Assembly (NCBI GenBank): GCA_038230895.1
Contig: JBBRMJ010000007.1
Span: 1-59,782, forward strand
DNA: 59,782 bases
Source of the DNA: JAJXTN01 sp038230895
Lineage (GTDB): Bacteria > Patescibacteriota > Saccharimonadia > Saccharimonadales > UBA4665
Reading direction: 5' to 3'
Shown: positions 8,121-17,741 of the stretch, piece by piece
Layout: each line of letters begins with the position of its first letter
How positions within the stretch are numbered: position 1 is the first letter of the stretch
Program-made: the position numbers and the translations under genes
Notes under the pieces: generated by a model
What the model saw: only the letters and a program-made list of their open reading frames with translations
What the model was told of the DNA's origin: nothing
Databases searched by the model: none

Positions 8121-9227
8121 TCAAACAGAATAGTTAGATGCCGGTCCATTAAGCGTTCGGAGAAAGGCCAGCGTCGGGTCATTAGCGTATATTTTACTTA
8201 GCTCTTCATATCTCCACTGGTCATCAATGCCATGTACTAACCAGGCTGTGGAGTCGACGGTAATGGGAGCAGGGCTTTGGTCGATGAGCGCCAGTTTTGG
8301 ATGGCCGGACCTAGGGTCGATGCCTTGAACCACCCAATTGCCATAGGAGGTGTCTAATTTATCGAAGGGGAAACTTTTGTTGTTGTGGTTCTGTTCGCAC
8401 TTCGCTATGAAGAATAGTGTATTGACGGTCTCGACATAGGCATCAAAGTCCTTGAGCCACTCAAGCCAATATTCGGGTGTTTGGCCCTGGAAATCAGCCA
8501 CCCTATCTTTAAAATCGTTGGGACGAGTCGCTTTAAGCACTATTTTAGCCAGTGATTCTCCAGCTACGTAGTCTTCAACTAGTACATTCATGCTAGCAAA
8601 GTACTCGTCCTGTTTGCCAGCGTAGACGAAGTTATTAGGTTGTAATGGTAAGTCACGTAATACTTTGTTAATTGTCTCGGTTCCACCAAATTTATATAGA
8701 TAATTGGGACGAGCAAAATTCGTACGCAATAAACGTCCATATGAAGTTTGCAGTTCGGCTATCCCAGCATCATTCGTGTATTTAACTACGAGATCTCGGT
8801 CGGCAAATTCCAAGCGTCTGGCAATTGATTCAGAACCTTCGCCAATAACCGCACCGCCTGCAGTTTCGGGTTTGATCATCAATTCGCGAACTGCCAAAAG
8901 ACCGACTCGATCTATGAGTTCGGTGCCGGCTCTGCTGGTGAGCATTATCGGAAGCGGTTGCTGCTCATGAGCCTTTTCTATCTCCTCAAAAGACCATTCA
9001 GGAAAAGCAGTAAAATGAATTGAATAATCATTGCTATGGCGATAGTCTTCACGCAGGACACCACAACTAAGGGGAGTGAAGCCTATAACCTCACCACTAA
9101 CGCCTTCCGGCGGGAGGCATCGTGTCACAAGCGCCAGATTCTCAAGCCCGTTATTCTCGTGTTGTGGAACGGGCTCTTTATAGTCTAACGGAATATGATT
9201 GAATACTTCGAGATTACTTGTCGACAT
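8121..9227 (-). CDS. Unknown protein, possible divergent kinase-like (phosphotransferase) fold
   Basis: 368 aa, soluble. Not recognised as a named family. Some features recall the protein-kinase/aminoglycoside-phosphotransferase fold: DLVVKYT could be the beta-3 Lys, VEDYVAGESLAKIV resembles the hinge region, DTSYGN has the D-x4-N catalytic-loop pattern and LALIDQ could be the metal-binding Asp. Its position ahead of rmlB in the glycan locus suggests a role in polysaccharide synthesis or its control. Transcription should start from the strong promoter at 9237-9265. Confidence 0.7.
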   Translation of the reverse strand: MSTSNLEVFNHIPLDYKEPVPQHENNGLENLALVTRCLPPEGVSGEVIGFTPLSCGVLREDYRHSNDYSIHFTAFPEWSFEEIEKAHEQQPLPIMLTSRAGTELIDRVGLLAVRELMIKPETAGGAVIGEGSESIARRLEFADRDLVVKYTNDAGIAELQTSYGRLLRTNFARPNYLYKFGGTETINKVLRDLPLQPNNFVYAGKQDEYFASMNVLVEDYVAGESLAKIVLKATRPNDFKDRVADFQGQTPEYWLEWLKDFDAYVETVNTLFFIAKCEQNHNNKSFPFDKLDTSYGNWVVQGIDPRSGHPKLALIDQSPAPITVDSTAWLVHGIDDQWRYEELSKIYANDPTLAFLRTLNGPASNYSV

Positions 9228-9236
9228 AATATATTT

Positions 9237-9265
9237 ATTATAGTACTAATACAGTAATTAGTCAA
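9237..9265 (-). promoter_or_regulatory. Near-consensus promoter for the 9227 gene
   Basis: Minus strand: TTGACT (9265-9260), 17-nt spacer, TATAAT (9242-9237). The ATG at 9227 is 9 nt downstream of the -10, so the leader is 0-3 nt. Confidence 0.75.
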
Positions 9266-9282
9266 CTGTATTTCGCAAGTAC

Positions 9283-10635
9283 TCAAGAGCTACTCACGAG
9301 ACGAGTGACCCGGGCAACTAGCTCGTCGAGTTGGACTTGGCTTGCGGCCTCGGCGTTGAGGCGCATGACTGGTTCGGTATTGCTGCCACGGACGTTGAAC
9401 CAGGTGCTGTCGTCAATGGTGACAGTCAAGCCATCAAGCTGATCCTGGGGAAAATCGTGAAACTCTTGTTGCAGCCGTGCCAGCGCAGCGTCTTTGTCTT
9501 CGACCGTAAAGTTAGTCTCAGGAATGGCTGCGAAATGAGTGTATTGCTGGCGCAACTCAGATAACTTCTTGCCACTGAGCGTGGCGACGTAGAGGCCAAT
9601 AACCGCACCAATTAAACCAGAGTCGGCGAACCAGTTATCGCGGAAATAGAAGTGGCCGCTGGCTTCACCACCAAACGGGGCATTGGATTCGCGCATTACT
9701 TGCTTGATATTAGCGTGACCAACTTTGGTAATGACTGGTTTACCACCGTGTTCGGTGACGACTTTGGGTACACTGCGGCTGTTGCGCGCGTCATAGATGA
9801 TGCTGGCGCCGGGCTCTAGCTTTAGGAAGTACTCGGCCAGCATGGCCGACATCACGCCACCTGTCAGTACCTCGCCAGTTTCGTCGATCAGGAAAGCTCG
9901 GTCACCATCGCCATCAAAGGCTACGCCGCCGTAAGAGCCATCTTGCTTGATGGTCGCCATTACATCCTTCAAGGTCTCGAATTTCAGCGGGTTGGCTTCG
10001 TGATTGGGAAAGGTGCCGTCCAGCTCGAAGTACATTTCATGAACTTCCCAAGGGACGTAAGGCTCGAGCTCGGGGAAGATCTTGCCAGCCATGCCATTGC
10101 CGGCATCGACGGCGATTTTCAGAGGCTTGAGCTTGGTTTCGTCCACGAATGATAGTACATGCTGTACCCAGTCTTCGGTAATATCTTGTGAAGCAAGACC
10201 GCCTTCAGCTGCACCTGTTTTGAATCTGCCAGCGAGGGCGTTATCGCGTACCTCGGCCAAGCCACTCTCCAGACCAACTGGTCGAGCTTCGTCCCGACAC
10301 AGCTTGATGCCGTTATAAATACCAGGATTGTGGCTAGCGGTCACCATCGCCCCTCCGGCTAACTCCAGATGTCCAACTGCGAAGTAAATCATATCGCTGG
10401 TGACTTCACCAATGTCAATTACAGCCCGTCCTTGTTGTCGTAAACCTGCGATCAGGGCGTCTGCTAGTTCCCCTGAATCAGGCCGCATATCACGCCCCAC
10501 AGCCACTGCGCCTTCGTGCGGCAGCCAATCGGCGAACGCCTGTCCCACCGCTTTGGAGACGGCAGGTGTCAGTTCCAAGCCAACTTTACCTCTGATATCG
10601 TACGATTTAAAAATGTGGCTGATAGATGGTTGCAT
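9283..10635 (-). CDS. manB: Phosphomannomutase/phosphoglucomutase
   Basis: 450 aa alpha-D-phosphohexomutase with all four signature loops: phosphoserine loop TASHNP, metal loop DGDGDR, sugar loop GEASGH and the C-terminal phosphate loop RGSNTEP. It interconverts mannose-6-P and mannose-1-P, and usually glucose-6-P and glucose-1-P. It can therefore feed both the divergent GDP-mannose pyrophosphorylase and RmlA. Gene order supports a glycan-precursor role. Confidence 0.93.
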   Translation of the reverse strand: MQPSISHIFKSYDIRGKVGLELTPAVSKAVGQAFADWLPHEGAVAVGRDMRPDSGELADALIAGLRQQGRAVIDIGEVTSDMIYFAVGHLELAGGAMVTASHNPGIYNGIKLCRDEARPVGLESGLAEVRDNALAGRFKTGAAEGGLASQDITEDWVQHVLSFVDETKLKPLKIAVDAGNGMAGKIFPELEPYVPWEVHEMYFELDGTFPNHEANPLKFETLKDVMATIKQDGSYGGVAFDGDGDRAFLIDETGEVLTGGVMSAMLAEYFLKLEPGASIIYDARNSRSVPKVVTEHGGKPVITKVGHANIKQVMRESNAPFGGEASGHFYFRDNWFADSGLIGAVIGLYVATLSGKKLSELRQQYTHFAAIPETNFTVEDKDAALARLQQEFHDFPQDQLDGLTVTIDDSTWFNVRGSNTEPVMRLNAEAASQVQLDELVARVTRLVSSS

Positions 10636-10706
10636 ATTCCCCCTTGGTGATGCCCCTCATTGTACTTTATTACGGCAGGACCCTCCAGTTTGCTATGATT
10701 GTGGTT

Positions 10707-11756
10707 ATGATAGTTGTGATTATCGCGGGCGGTTCGGGGACACGGCTGTGGCCACTCTCCACGCCAGATTATCCGAAGCACCTCTTGAAGATTAATGGTG
10801 ATGACGCGTCACTGCTACAGAGTACCTACGGGCGGGCCAAGCGGCTGACCGATCGCATCTATGTCGTATCGGAAGCCGGTCACATCGAGCACGTCAAAAG
10901 CCAGCTACCGGAACTTCCACCAGAAGCCTTCATCGTCGAGCCTGCTCGCCGCGGCACCGCTAGCTGCATCGTGGCTTCACTGATTCATGTCAGTCGTCAG
11001 ACAGACCCTGATGAGCCAGTGGCATTCCTGTCAGCCGATCACTACGTGCGTGATGTTGATGGCTTCGTCCATAGTTTCAAAGTTGCTTCGGAAGCGTCAC
11101 GCGAGTATGGTCGTATCGTACTGGTTGGTGTGGAGCCAAACTACCCAGCCACGGGCTTTGGCTATATCAAGAAAGACGGACTCATCGATGAACAGACCTT
11201 CGTCTTCAACGTCGATTCGTTTCAAGAAAAACCGGATCACAACACAGCCTTGGAATTCCTAAGTAGTGGTAAGTACCTCTGGAACTGTGGCTACTTCGTC
11301 GGCTCGGTCAATACTTTTAAGGCCGCCATGCAGCAGTACGCACCAGCCTTGTTTGATAACTACCAACGCTTAGAAGCAGCCAACGATGATACCTATGCCG
11401 AGACCTATCTCAGTTTTGAAACCATCGCGATTGACTATGCTCTGAGTGAGAAAGTACCCAATTTGCTGGTGGTGCCCGCAGCCTTCGATTGGATGGATAT
11501 TGGTTCGTTTGGTGATTTGCACAAAGCTGTCAACAGTGATGACCAAGGCAATCATGTCCATGGTCGTGTCCAGACCGAGGAAGTTGCCAACTCACTGATT
11601 CAAAATTATGAAGACAAGCCGGTGGCGGTTATCGGTCTGAACAATGTGGTGGTTATTAATACCCCCAGTGGCATACTCGTAGCCCGCAAAGACCTATCGC
11701 AAAAAGTTGGTGACGTCAGTAAACGTTTCAACGCCGATTCCTTTACTCGACCGTAA
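10707..11756 (+). CDS. manC: Mannose-1-phosphate guanylyltransferase
   Basis: 349 aa from ATG 10707, chosen because AGGSGTRLWPLS then sits 6 residues in, as in the family, and because TATGAT (10694-10699) lies 7 nt ahead. Longer starts read through the promoter. It makes GDP-mannose from GTP and mannose-1-P. Motifs seen: FLSADHYV, FQEKPD, WNCGYFVG and AFDWMDIGSF. It is the short form, without the isomerase domain. It is divergent from manB and overlaps the 3' end of glmS by 14 bp tail to tail. Confidence 0.93.
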   Translation: MIVVIIAGGSGTRLWPLSTPDYPKHLLKINGDDASLLQSTYGRAKRLTDRIYVVSEAGHIEHVKSQLPELPPEAFIVEPARRGTASCIVASLIHVSRQTDPDEPVAFLSADHYVRDVDGFVHSFKVASEASREYGRIVLVGVEPNYPATGFGYIKKDGLIDEQTFVFNVDSFQEKPDHNTALEFLSSGKYLWNCGYFVGSVNTFKAAMQQYAPALFDNYQRLEAANDDTYAETYLSFETIAIDYALSEKVPNLLVVPAAFDWMDIGSFGDLHKAVNSDDQGNHVHGRVQTEEVANSLIQNYEDKPVAVIGLNNVVVINTPSGILVARKDLSQKVGDVSKRFNADSFTRP

Positions 11757-13569
11757 CTGACTTAGCCAAATTGCGGGGTCGGTCGACATCTAAGCCTTTG
11801 GCGACGGCCACGTAGTAGGAGAATAACTGCATGGCGATGGCTACCAGAATGGGTTGGGTCTGCTCTAGCGTCTGGGGGATAGTGATGGTGTTGTCCAGCT
11901 GTTGGCCCAGTGTGTCGTTGCCCTCGGTGATGATGGCCAGCACCGGGCCTTGGCGGGCGCGGATTTCCTCGATATTGGAGTAGGTTTTCTCCAGTTGCGG
12001 CGAATCGGTGGCGATGGCGAAGGTGGGGAAGTGATCGTCGATCATGGCGAGGGGGCCGTGTTTCATTTCGCCGGCGGCGTAGCCTTCAGCGTGGATGTAG
12101 GACACTTCCTTGAGCTTCAGCGCGCCTTCTAGCGCGCAGGGATAGCCATATTGGCGGCCGATGAACAAGAAGTCGCGGTAATCCTTGTACTGCTCGGCGA
12201 TGCCCTTAATGTGCTCGGCCTGGTCCAGTACAGCCTGGGCTTTGGCTGGTAGCTGCTCGAGCTCTTCAAGCAGCGGCTTGTACAGCGTGCTTGTGCCGTC
12301 ATTGAGGTACAGGGCAATCTGAATCAGGACAGTGACCTGGGCGATGAAGGCCTTGGTACTGGCCACGGCCTGTTCTGGCCCGGCGTGACAGTAGACACCG
12401 GCATCGGTCATGCGGGCGATGGTGCTACCAACGGCGTTGACGATACCGAGACGGAGTACGCCATAATCTTCGACTTTCTTGAGGGCGGCAATGGTGTCAG
12501 CCGTCTCGCCGGACTGGGAGATGGCTAGTAGCGCCGTGCTGCGGGAAAAGGGCTCACTGCGGTATTTAAACTCGCTAGCTAGCTGCACTTCTACAGGAAT
12601 GCCTGCCAATTCCTCAATCAGGTATTCGCCCACTAAACCAGCGTAGTAAGAAGTGCCGCATGCGACGATGACAATACGGTCAATATACTTCAACTGCCCC
12701 ATGACGTTTTCCAGACCACCCAGTTTTACCAAGTTCTGAGCGGGGATGGCTCGGCCTAAAATCGCAGAGCGGATCGTTGCCGGTGCTTCGTAAATTTCTT
12801 TGAGCATGAAGTGTGGGTAATCACCTAGTTGCGCCTGCTCATTGTCATAATCTAATAATTCGGTCTTTGGCTCGGTGGATTGATCACGCTTCAGATTATG
12901 GACATGAATGTCGTTGGCGCTAATCGTGGCCACATCATAGTCATCGAGATAAATTACTTTTTTAGTGTGTTCCATGAGGGCGGTAGCGTCAGACGCCAAG
13001 ATGTATTCACCTTCACCGACGCCGATGACCAACGGACTGGACAAACGAGCGGCAAACAGTTTTTCCGGCTCATGGATCGAAACAGCCGCAATGGCGTAGG
13101 CACCGCGCAAATCATCGAGGGCCGCCCGGAAGGCTGCTTCGAACGAACCCAATTGCTTATCGTAGTAATCAATCAAATGCGGCACAACTTCAGTATCGGT
13201 TTCGGACACGAATTCGTAACCTTCGGCTTGCAGTCTGGCTTTAATCTCTTGATAATTCTCGATAATGCCGTTGTGGACCACAAAGATACTTTTGTCAGTA
13301 TTGTTGTGCGGGTGAGCGTTCAGGATAGTTGGTGAGCCATGGGTGGCCCAACGAGTGTGACCGATGGCCAAATGGGCCGAAAACTCTTGGTCGGGCAAGG
13401 CGTCACGCAAGGCTTGCACCCGGCCAACCTGCTTGGTGACTAGACCACCACCGTTCTCGATAACGGCTAGTCCAGCTGAATCATAGCCACGATACTCTAA
13501 GGCCTCCAATCCAGCCAGAACAATCGGTTCAGCCGGATGTTGCCCAATATAACCGACGATTCCACACAT
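11743..13569 (-). CDS. glmS: Glutamine--fructose-6-phosphate aminotransferase (isomerizing)
   Basis: 608 aa, full length. The N-terminal class II glutaminase domain begins MCGIVGYIG with the catalytic Cys at position 2, and has HTRWATHG and HNGIIENY. Two SIS sugar-isomerase domains follow (ACGTSYYAGL, SQSGETADT), and the C-terminus SVTVE is typical. It makes glucosamine-6-P, the entry to UDP-GlcNAc for peptidoglycan and surface glycans. It directly follows the GT4 gene (adjacent stop and start). No glmS ribozyme was seen; there is no room for one. Confidence 0.96.
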   Translation of the reverse strand: MCGIVGYIGQHPAEPIVLAGLEALEYRGYDSAGLAVIENGGGLVTKQVGRVQALRDALPDQEFSAHLAIGHTRWATHGSPTILNAHPHNNTDKSIFVVHNGIIENYQEIKARLQAEGYEFVSETDTEVVPHLIDYYDKQLGSFEAAFRAALDDLRGAYAIAAVSIHEPEKLFAARLSSPLVIGVGEGEYILASDATALMEHTKKVIYLDDYDVATISANDIHVHNLKRDQSTEPKTELLDYDNEQAQLGDYPHFMLKEIYEAPATIRSAILGRAIPAQNLVKLGGLENVMGQLKYIDRIVIVACGTSYYAGLVGEYLIEELAGIPVEVQLASEFKYRSEPFSRSTALLAISQSGETADTIAALKKVEDYGVLRLGIVNAVGSTIARMTDAGVYCHAGPEQAVASTKAFIAQVTVLIQIALYLNDGTSTLYKPLLEELEQLPAKAQAVLDQAEHIKGIAEQYKDYRDFLFIGRQYGYPCALEGALKLKEVSYIHAEGYAAGEMKHGPLAMIDDHFPTFAIATDSPQLEKTYSNIEEIRARQGPVLAIITEGNDTLGQQLDNTITIPQTLEQTQPILVAIAMQLFSYYVAVAKGLDVDRPRNLAKSVTVE

Positions 13570-14688
13570 TTATGCCCCCCGATTTTCCAAACATTTTTTT
13601 ATGTATTGTTCGATATTACGTCGAAATGCTCCCACTGAAAACTGTTGTGCCCGTTCGGCAATTGCACTGTAATTGTACGTCTTGCTTAAGCTTTCCTGCA
13701 AGGCGGCGGTGAGACTTTTGACGTCTTGCTTGGCAAAGAATACGCCAGTCTTGCCCGGAATAATGTAGTCCAGAGCACCGCCTTTTTGGTAGGCGATAAC
13801 GGGAGTACCAGCCGCCATGGCTTCGACAGCGACGATGCCGAAATCGTCCATATTGGGCATGATAAATCCCAGGGCCGATTGGAAGTGGTCAGCCATTTCG
13901 TGATCACCGACATTGCTCAGGAAAGTGACGTTTCGTCCTGCCAGTTTCTCTAGTCGTTTGTGTTCAGGTCCGTCACCGATGACGACTAGCGGCACCTTGA
14001 GCTCATTACAGGCTTCAATTGCCAAGTCGATTCGTTTGTATGGTGTCTGGCGGCCTGCTACCACAAAACCGTGACGAGGCGCCGGCTTGCCAATCAGCTC
14101 GAAACGCTCAACTTCGACTGGCGGATAGATGACACTAGCTTCCCGTTTGTAGTAGCGCTTGATGGTGGCTTGGGTGTGCGTCGAATTAGCAATCATATAA
14201 TCGGGGTGCTGCGCGGCTTGGTAATCACGTCGCTTCAGCGGTCCAACGAGTAGCTTTAGCCCCAAACGAGCCAGCCAGTTGAGACCGAATGGGAAACCAG
14301 GCTTGTCCAAATACTCTTCGTGCCGAATCCAATAATAGTGCGTCGGCGAGTGACAATAACAGATGTGAATGGTGTTTGGTCCGGTCTTGACGCCCTTGGC
14401 TTCGGCACCACTGCTGGACAGCACTAAATCATAATCACTGAGGTCTAGTCGACTAAAGTTCCAGGCCCGTAACAGCGGTAGGAATTTCTTGAGACGCTTG
14501 GGCAACTTCTGCAAACTGCTGGGACGAACGTCTGCTTCGGCGAACCATGGCAATTTCGCAGCATCATACTGCGAAGTGTAGATCGGTGCTTTGGGATAGA
14601 GCTTGTGAAGCTCTAGCACGACCCTCTCAGCACCGCCAATGCCTACCAACCAATCGCAAACAATCGCTACCTTCAAGTCGTCAGCCAT
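13570..14688 (-). CDS. Family 4 glycosyltransferase
   Basis: 372 aa from ATG 14688, which overlaps the preceding stop as TGATG. GT-B fold: N-terminal GGAERVVLELHKLYP, central donor-domain motifs VVAGRQTPYKRIDLAIEA and VIGDGP, and the C-terminal EAMAAGTPVIAYQKGGALD with the conserved Glu-x7-Glu-like region. It transfers a nucleotide-activated sugar, plausibly mannose from GDP-mannose given manBC nearby, to the lipid-linked glycan. The acceptor is unknown. Confidence 0.88.
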   Translation of the reverse strand: MADDLKVAIVCDWLVGIGGAERVVLELHKLYPKAPIYTSQYDAAKLPWFAEADVRPSSLQKLPKRLKKFLPLLRAWNFSRLDLSDYDLVLSSSGAEAKGVKTGPNTIHICYCHSPTHYYWIRHEEYLDKPGFPFGLNWLARLGLKLLVGPLKRRDYQAAQHPDYMIANSTHTQATIKRYYKREASVIYPPVEVERFELIGKPAPRHGFVVAGRQTPYKRIDLAIEACNELKVPLVVIGDGPEHKRLEKLAGRNVTFLSNVGDHEMADHFQSALGFIMPNMDDFGIVAVEAMAAGTPVIAYQKGGALDYIIPGKTGVFFAKQDVKSLTAALQESLSKTYNYSAIAERAQQFSVGAFRRNIEQYIKKCLENRGA

Positions 14689-16127
14689 CACACCGCTCCT
14701 TTGTGAAACAGCACGATCCATACGGTCTTAATCAGAATGACTAGGTCATTCCAAAAGCTCCAGTTTTGGACGTAGAACAAATCAAGCCGTCGCCGCTCTT
14801 CGAAGCTGATGTCGCGCCGACCTGAGACCTGTGCCAGGCCGGTTAGACCGGATTTCACACTTAGAATAGCGTGACGTTTGGAGTAGAGCGCCAGCTCTTG
14901 TGGTATCAGCGCCCGTGGCCCGACTAAGCTAATATCACCACGCACCACGTTGATTAACTGGGGAAGCTCGTCGAGGCTTGAGGCACGCAAAAATTGACCC
15001 AAGCCGGTAATCCGCGGATCATGCTCCAGCGCGTCACCGTTCTCACGATAGGTTTTTGCCAGCTCCGGCTTGCCCATTTTTTCAAAGGCTTCTTCTGGCG
15101 TGGTGCCGTCATAGGTAATATATTGGGAACGAAATTTGAACACAGAGAACTCTTGATTGAAACGAGTGAGGCGAGTCTGACGGAAGAACACTGATCCACT
15201 GCCGCTCATTTTTTCGGCCAAAGCGATAAGCAGCATGAAGGGCGAAGCGATGAGCAAAAGAAGGCCGCCCAAGAAAATATCGGTCAGTCGTTTGACGATG
15301 CGCCCCCAACCGATAAGGGCGGTCTGGTGGACGGCGATAACGGGCACGGCCTGGAAGAGATCTACTTGGATGTTACCGACGAATAATTCGCTATTTCCCG
15401 GTACGAATCGGTAGGCGACGTGATTTTCTTGGGCGTAGCTCAGAATTTCATCATTATGCTCGGTGGAAGCATAGAGCTCGGTTTGCACAATGGTGTGCAG
15501 CTGCTGATCGTGCAATGTGGCCATGGCCTCAGCAAAGTTAGCGAAGACTGGAATGTCGAAGTTTCTATGGAGGGGGTGTTTAACCCCACCAACCACGCCC
15601 AGTACTGTATAGCCCGTCACGCTCGTGTTCGACAGGCTTTTGACCAGTTCATGGGTGATAGCTGTGTCGCCAACCAAGAGGACATTGTTAATCCCTATCC
15701 CATAGCTGAACAGCTCTCGCCGCAGGCCACGGGCTGCCGTTCGAAACAGCAACGCGAAGAAAAAGGCCAAGAGGAAGCCGTAGATAGTAACTAAGCGAGC
15801 CGGGAAGATGACCGTATTCGTGAGATAGCTGTAACTGATAACGAAGAGGATGCCGATAGCAGAACCAACCAATAGTCGACCGAGCTCACTGAAGCGGCGT
15901 TCATAAATCCGCGCATTGTACAGTCCCAGCAGCGCAAAAATTAAAATCCAGAAGGGCAGTAGGCTAGTCAGAATCGCCACATAGGTGTGGGCGTGAACGC
16001 TTGCGCTCAGTGGTTGGTGACTGAGCGTTACTCGCAAGACATAGGCCACGCTGAAAGCCACGCCAATAGCCAGTGCATCGCCCACCACCAAGAAAAAGTT
16101 GTAGATCAGCGAAGCATTATTCTTCAT
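14688..16127 (-). CDS. Polyprenyl-phosphate sugar-1-phosphate transferase (WbaP/EpsL-like)
   Basis: 479 aa. Five N-terminal hydrophobic segments (to about residue 145) and a central Rossmann-like CoA-binding domain (VLLVGDTAITHELV) precede the C-terminal bacterial sugar transferase domain. That domain shows VFFRQTRLTRFNQEFSVFKF, SLDELPQLINVVRGDISLVG and SVKSGLTGLAQVSGR. It starts surface-glycan assembly by loading the first sugar phosphate on undecaprenyl phosphate at the inner face of the membrane. Translationally coupled to the GT4 gene. Confidence 0.92.
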   Translation of the reverse strand: MKNNASLIYNFFLVVGDALAIGVAFSVAYVLRVTLSHQPLSASVHAHTYVAILTSLLPFWILIFALLGLYNARIYERRFSELGRLLVGSAIGILFVISYSYLTNTVIFPARLVTIYGFLLAFFFALLFRTAARGLRRELFSYGIGINNVLLVGDTAITHELVKSLSNTSVTGYTVLGVVGGVKHPLHRNFDIPVFANFAEAMATLHDQQLHTIVQTELYASTEHNDEILSYAQENHVAYRFVPGNSELFVGNIQVDLFQAVPVIAVHQTALIGWGRIVKRLTDIFLGGLLLLIASPFMLLIALAEKMSGSGSVFFRQTRLTRFNQEFSVFKFRSQYITYDGTTPEEAFEKMGKPELAKTYRENGDALEHDPRITGLGQFLRASSLDELPQLINVVRGDISLVGPRALIPQELALYSKRHAILSVKSGLTGLAQVSGRRDISFEERRRLDLFYVQNWSFWNDLVILIKTVWIVLFHKGAV

Positions 16128-16228
16128 GTATAGTTTGGATGATTCCTACGTTTATAGTCGGCCAAGGGAGCTTGAGATAAGATATGAAGCATTCCCAGCG
16201 GTTCACTATATACTAAATTGTAGCATTT

Positions 16229-17539
16229 ATGAGAGCTTCAGCCCTTAAGTACAGCATCCTATCGATAACTGCCGCGCTCGTATCAGTTATTCTGCTATTG
16301 ATACCACTGCACGCTTTCCTGACAGTTTGGGCCTCTAGCCTGTTTGGCCACTACACGGCTATCCGCCTCTGGAAGGAGGCCTTCCTCATTGTCTGTATGC
16401 TGGGGGTCCTGTATCTGCTAGCAACTGATAAAAAGATTCGTAGCCATACGCTGACACGTCGCCTGGTGTGGCTGATTGTCGCCTATGGACTCGTGAATAT
16501 CCTCTGGGGTTTGGTAGCTTACAAACATCAGGCCGTTACTGCCAAAGCCATGGGCTATGCCTTGATTATTAATCTCCGTTTTCTAGCCTTCTTTCTGGTT
16601 GCCTGGGCAGTGGCCTTGCGCACCAGCCGCTTGCACAAGAGTTGGCAAAAACTGGTGCTGGTGCCGGCGCTGGTCGTTGTAGCATTCGGTTTACTGCAAG
16701 TTTTTGTTCTACCAAATGATTTCCTGAACCATTTTGGCTACGGCCCGAACACCGTTGAGCCGTTCCAGACCATCAATCACAACAGTCACTACGTACGGAT
16801 TGAATCGACACTGCGCGGTGCAAACCCGCTGGGTGCCTACCTGGTGATACCGATTAGTGTCTTGGCGGTTTTGATAGTTCGCGGTCGCCGTGATTGGCGC
16901 TACGGCCTGTTTCTGGTGGCCAGCCTGCTGACGCTCTGCTTCAGCTTTTCACGTAGTGCCTGGCTGGGTGCCGCGCTCAGCTTGGCGGTGGTAGTAGCCA
17001 TCAGCTTACGTTCTACGTATGCCAAACGCGTAGCTATCTGGGTTGGCGTGATTGGTATATTTTTCTTGGGCGGGCTGTTTGTTGGCTTGCGACACAACGC
17101 TCGGGTTGAGAACCTGCTGTTCCATACTCAAACGCACTCAGCCATCAAGACAACTTCTGATGAAGGTCACGCTTCGGCGCTGCGCAATGGATTACGCGAT
17201 GTGCTACACCAACCGCTGGGCCGTGGTCCGGGCAGTGCTGGGCCGGCGTCGACGTACAACAATCACCCCGCTCGCATTGCCGAGAATTACTACATTCAGA
17301 TTGGCCAAGAGACTGGCTGGCTGGGCCTGCTGCTCTTCCTGCTCATTAATGCCGGCGTCGCCTATCTATTGTGGTTGCGACGAGCTGACCCACTGGCCCT
17401 CAGCCTACTGGCCTCCCTGATCGGTCTCAGTTTCATCAATCTGTTATCACATGCCTGGACCGATGACACACTGGCCTATGTCTGGTGGGGGTTGGCTGGC
17501 ATTGCCATGGCGGTTTCGGCGATTCGGCTGAAGGAGTAA
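16229..17539 (+). CDS. O-antigen ligase / polymerase-like membrane protein
   Basis: 436 aa with about 10-11 TM helices. The Wzy/WaaL-type signature is seen in FSRSAWLGAALSLAVV (Arg in a periplasmic-side loop), followed by a large extracytoplasmic loop (about 290-350) with GRGPGSAGP, NNHPARIAENYYIQIGQETG and a final TM block. Family role: polymerising or ligating lipid-linked glycans outside the membrane. It is divergent from the sugar-transferase operon and closes the polysaccharide locus. TATACT lies shortly ahead of the ATG. Confidence 0.85.
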   Translation: MRASALKYSILSITAALVSVILLLIPLHAFLTVWASSLFGHYTAIRLWKEAFLIVCMLGVLYLLATDKKIRSHTLTRRLVWLIVAYGLVNILWGLVAYKHQAVTAKAMGYALIINLRFLAFFLVAWAVALRTSRLHKSWQKLVLVPALVVVAFGLLQVFVLPNDFLNHFGYGPNTVEPFQTINHNSHYVRIESTLRGANPLGAYLVIPISVLAVLIVRGRRDWRYGLFLVASLLTLCFSFSRSAWLGAALSLAVVVAISLRSTYAKRVAIWVGVIGIFFLGGLFVGLRHNARVENLLFHTQTHSAIKTTSDEGHASALRNGLRDVLHQPLGRGPGSAGPASTYNNHPARIAENYYIQIGQETGWLGLLLFLLINAGVAYLLWLRRADPLALSLLASLIGLSFINLLSHAWTDDTLAYVWWGLAGIAMAVSAIRLKE

Positions 17540-17544
17540 ACAGT

Positions 17545-17720
17545 AGTCCGTAATCAGTATTCTGTAGTCAGTCATCAAGTCATCAGTTGTCAGTTGTCTG
17601 TTATCTGTTGTCCGTAGGTGGCTTGTGATTCATGTGCCATTGGCTAATTTTGAAAGCTAGTCTCAATAGCTAATCAATCGACCTATAGATAACTGACTAC
17701 AGAATACTGATAACTATCTT
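17545..17720. repeat. Extragenic palindromic repeat, copy 1
   Basis: A perfect 20-bp inverted repeat (17553-17572 and 17692-17711) encloses 119 nt. The left part contains short iterations of CAGTTGTC/CTGTTATC type. A related, less perfect copy lies at 19553-19675. No gene is visible here; the element ends just before the gtrA promoter (TACAAT 17730-17735). Confidence 0.75.
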
Positions 17721-17741
17721 CCCCTATCGTACAATGTCGAT

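Noticed and set aside
12880..13335. Long plus-strand frame inside glmS
   Set aside because: Antisense shadow of a strongly conserved gene.
13570..13700. glmS ribozyme
   Set aside because: glmS starts directly after the stop of the GT4 gene, so there is no leader for a ribozyme.
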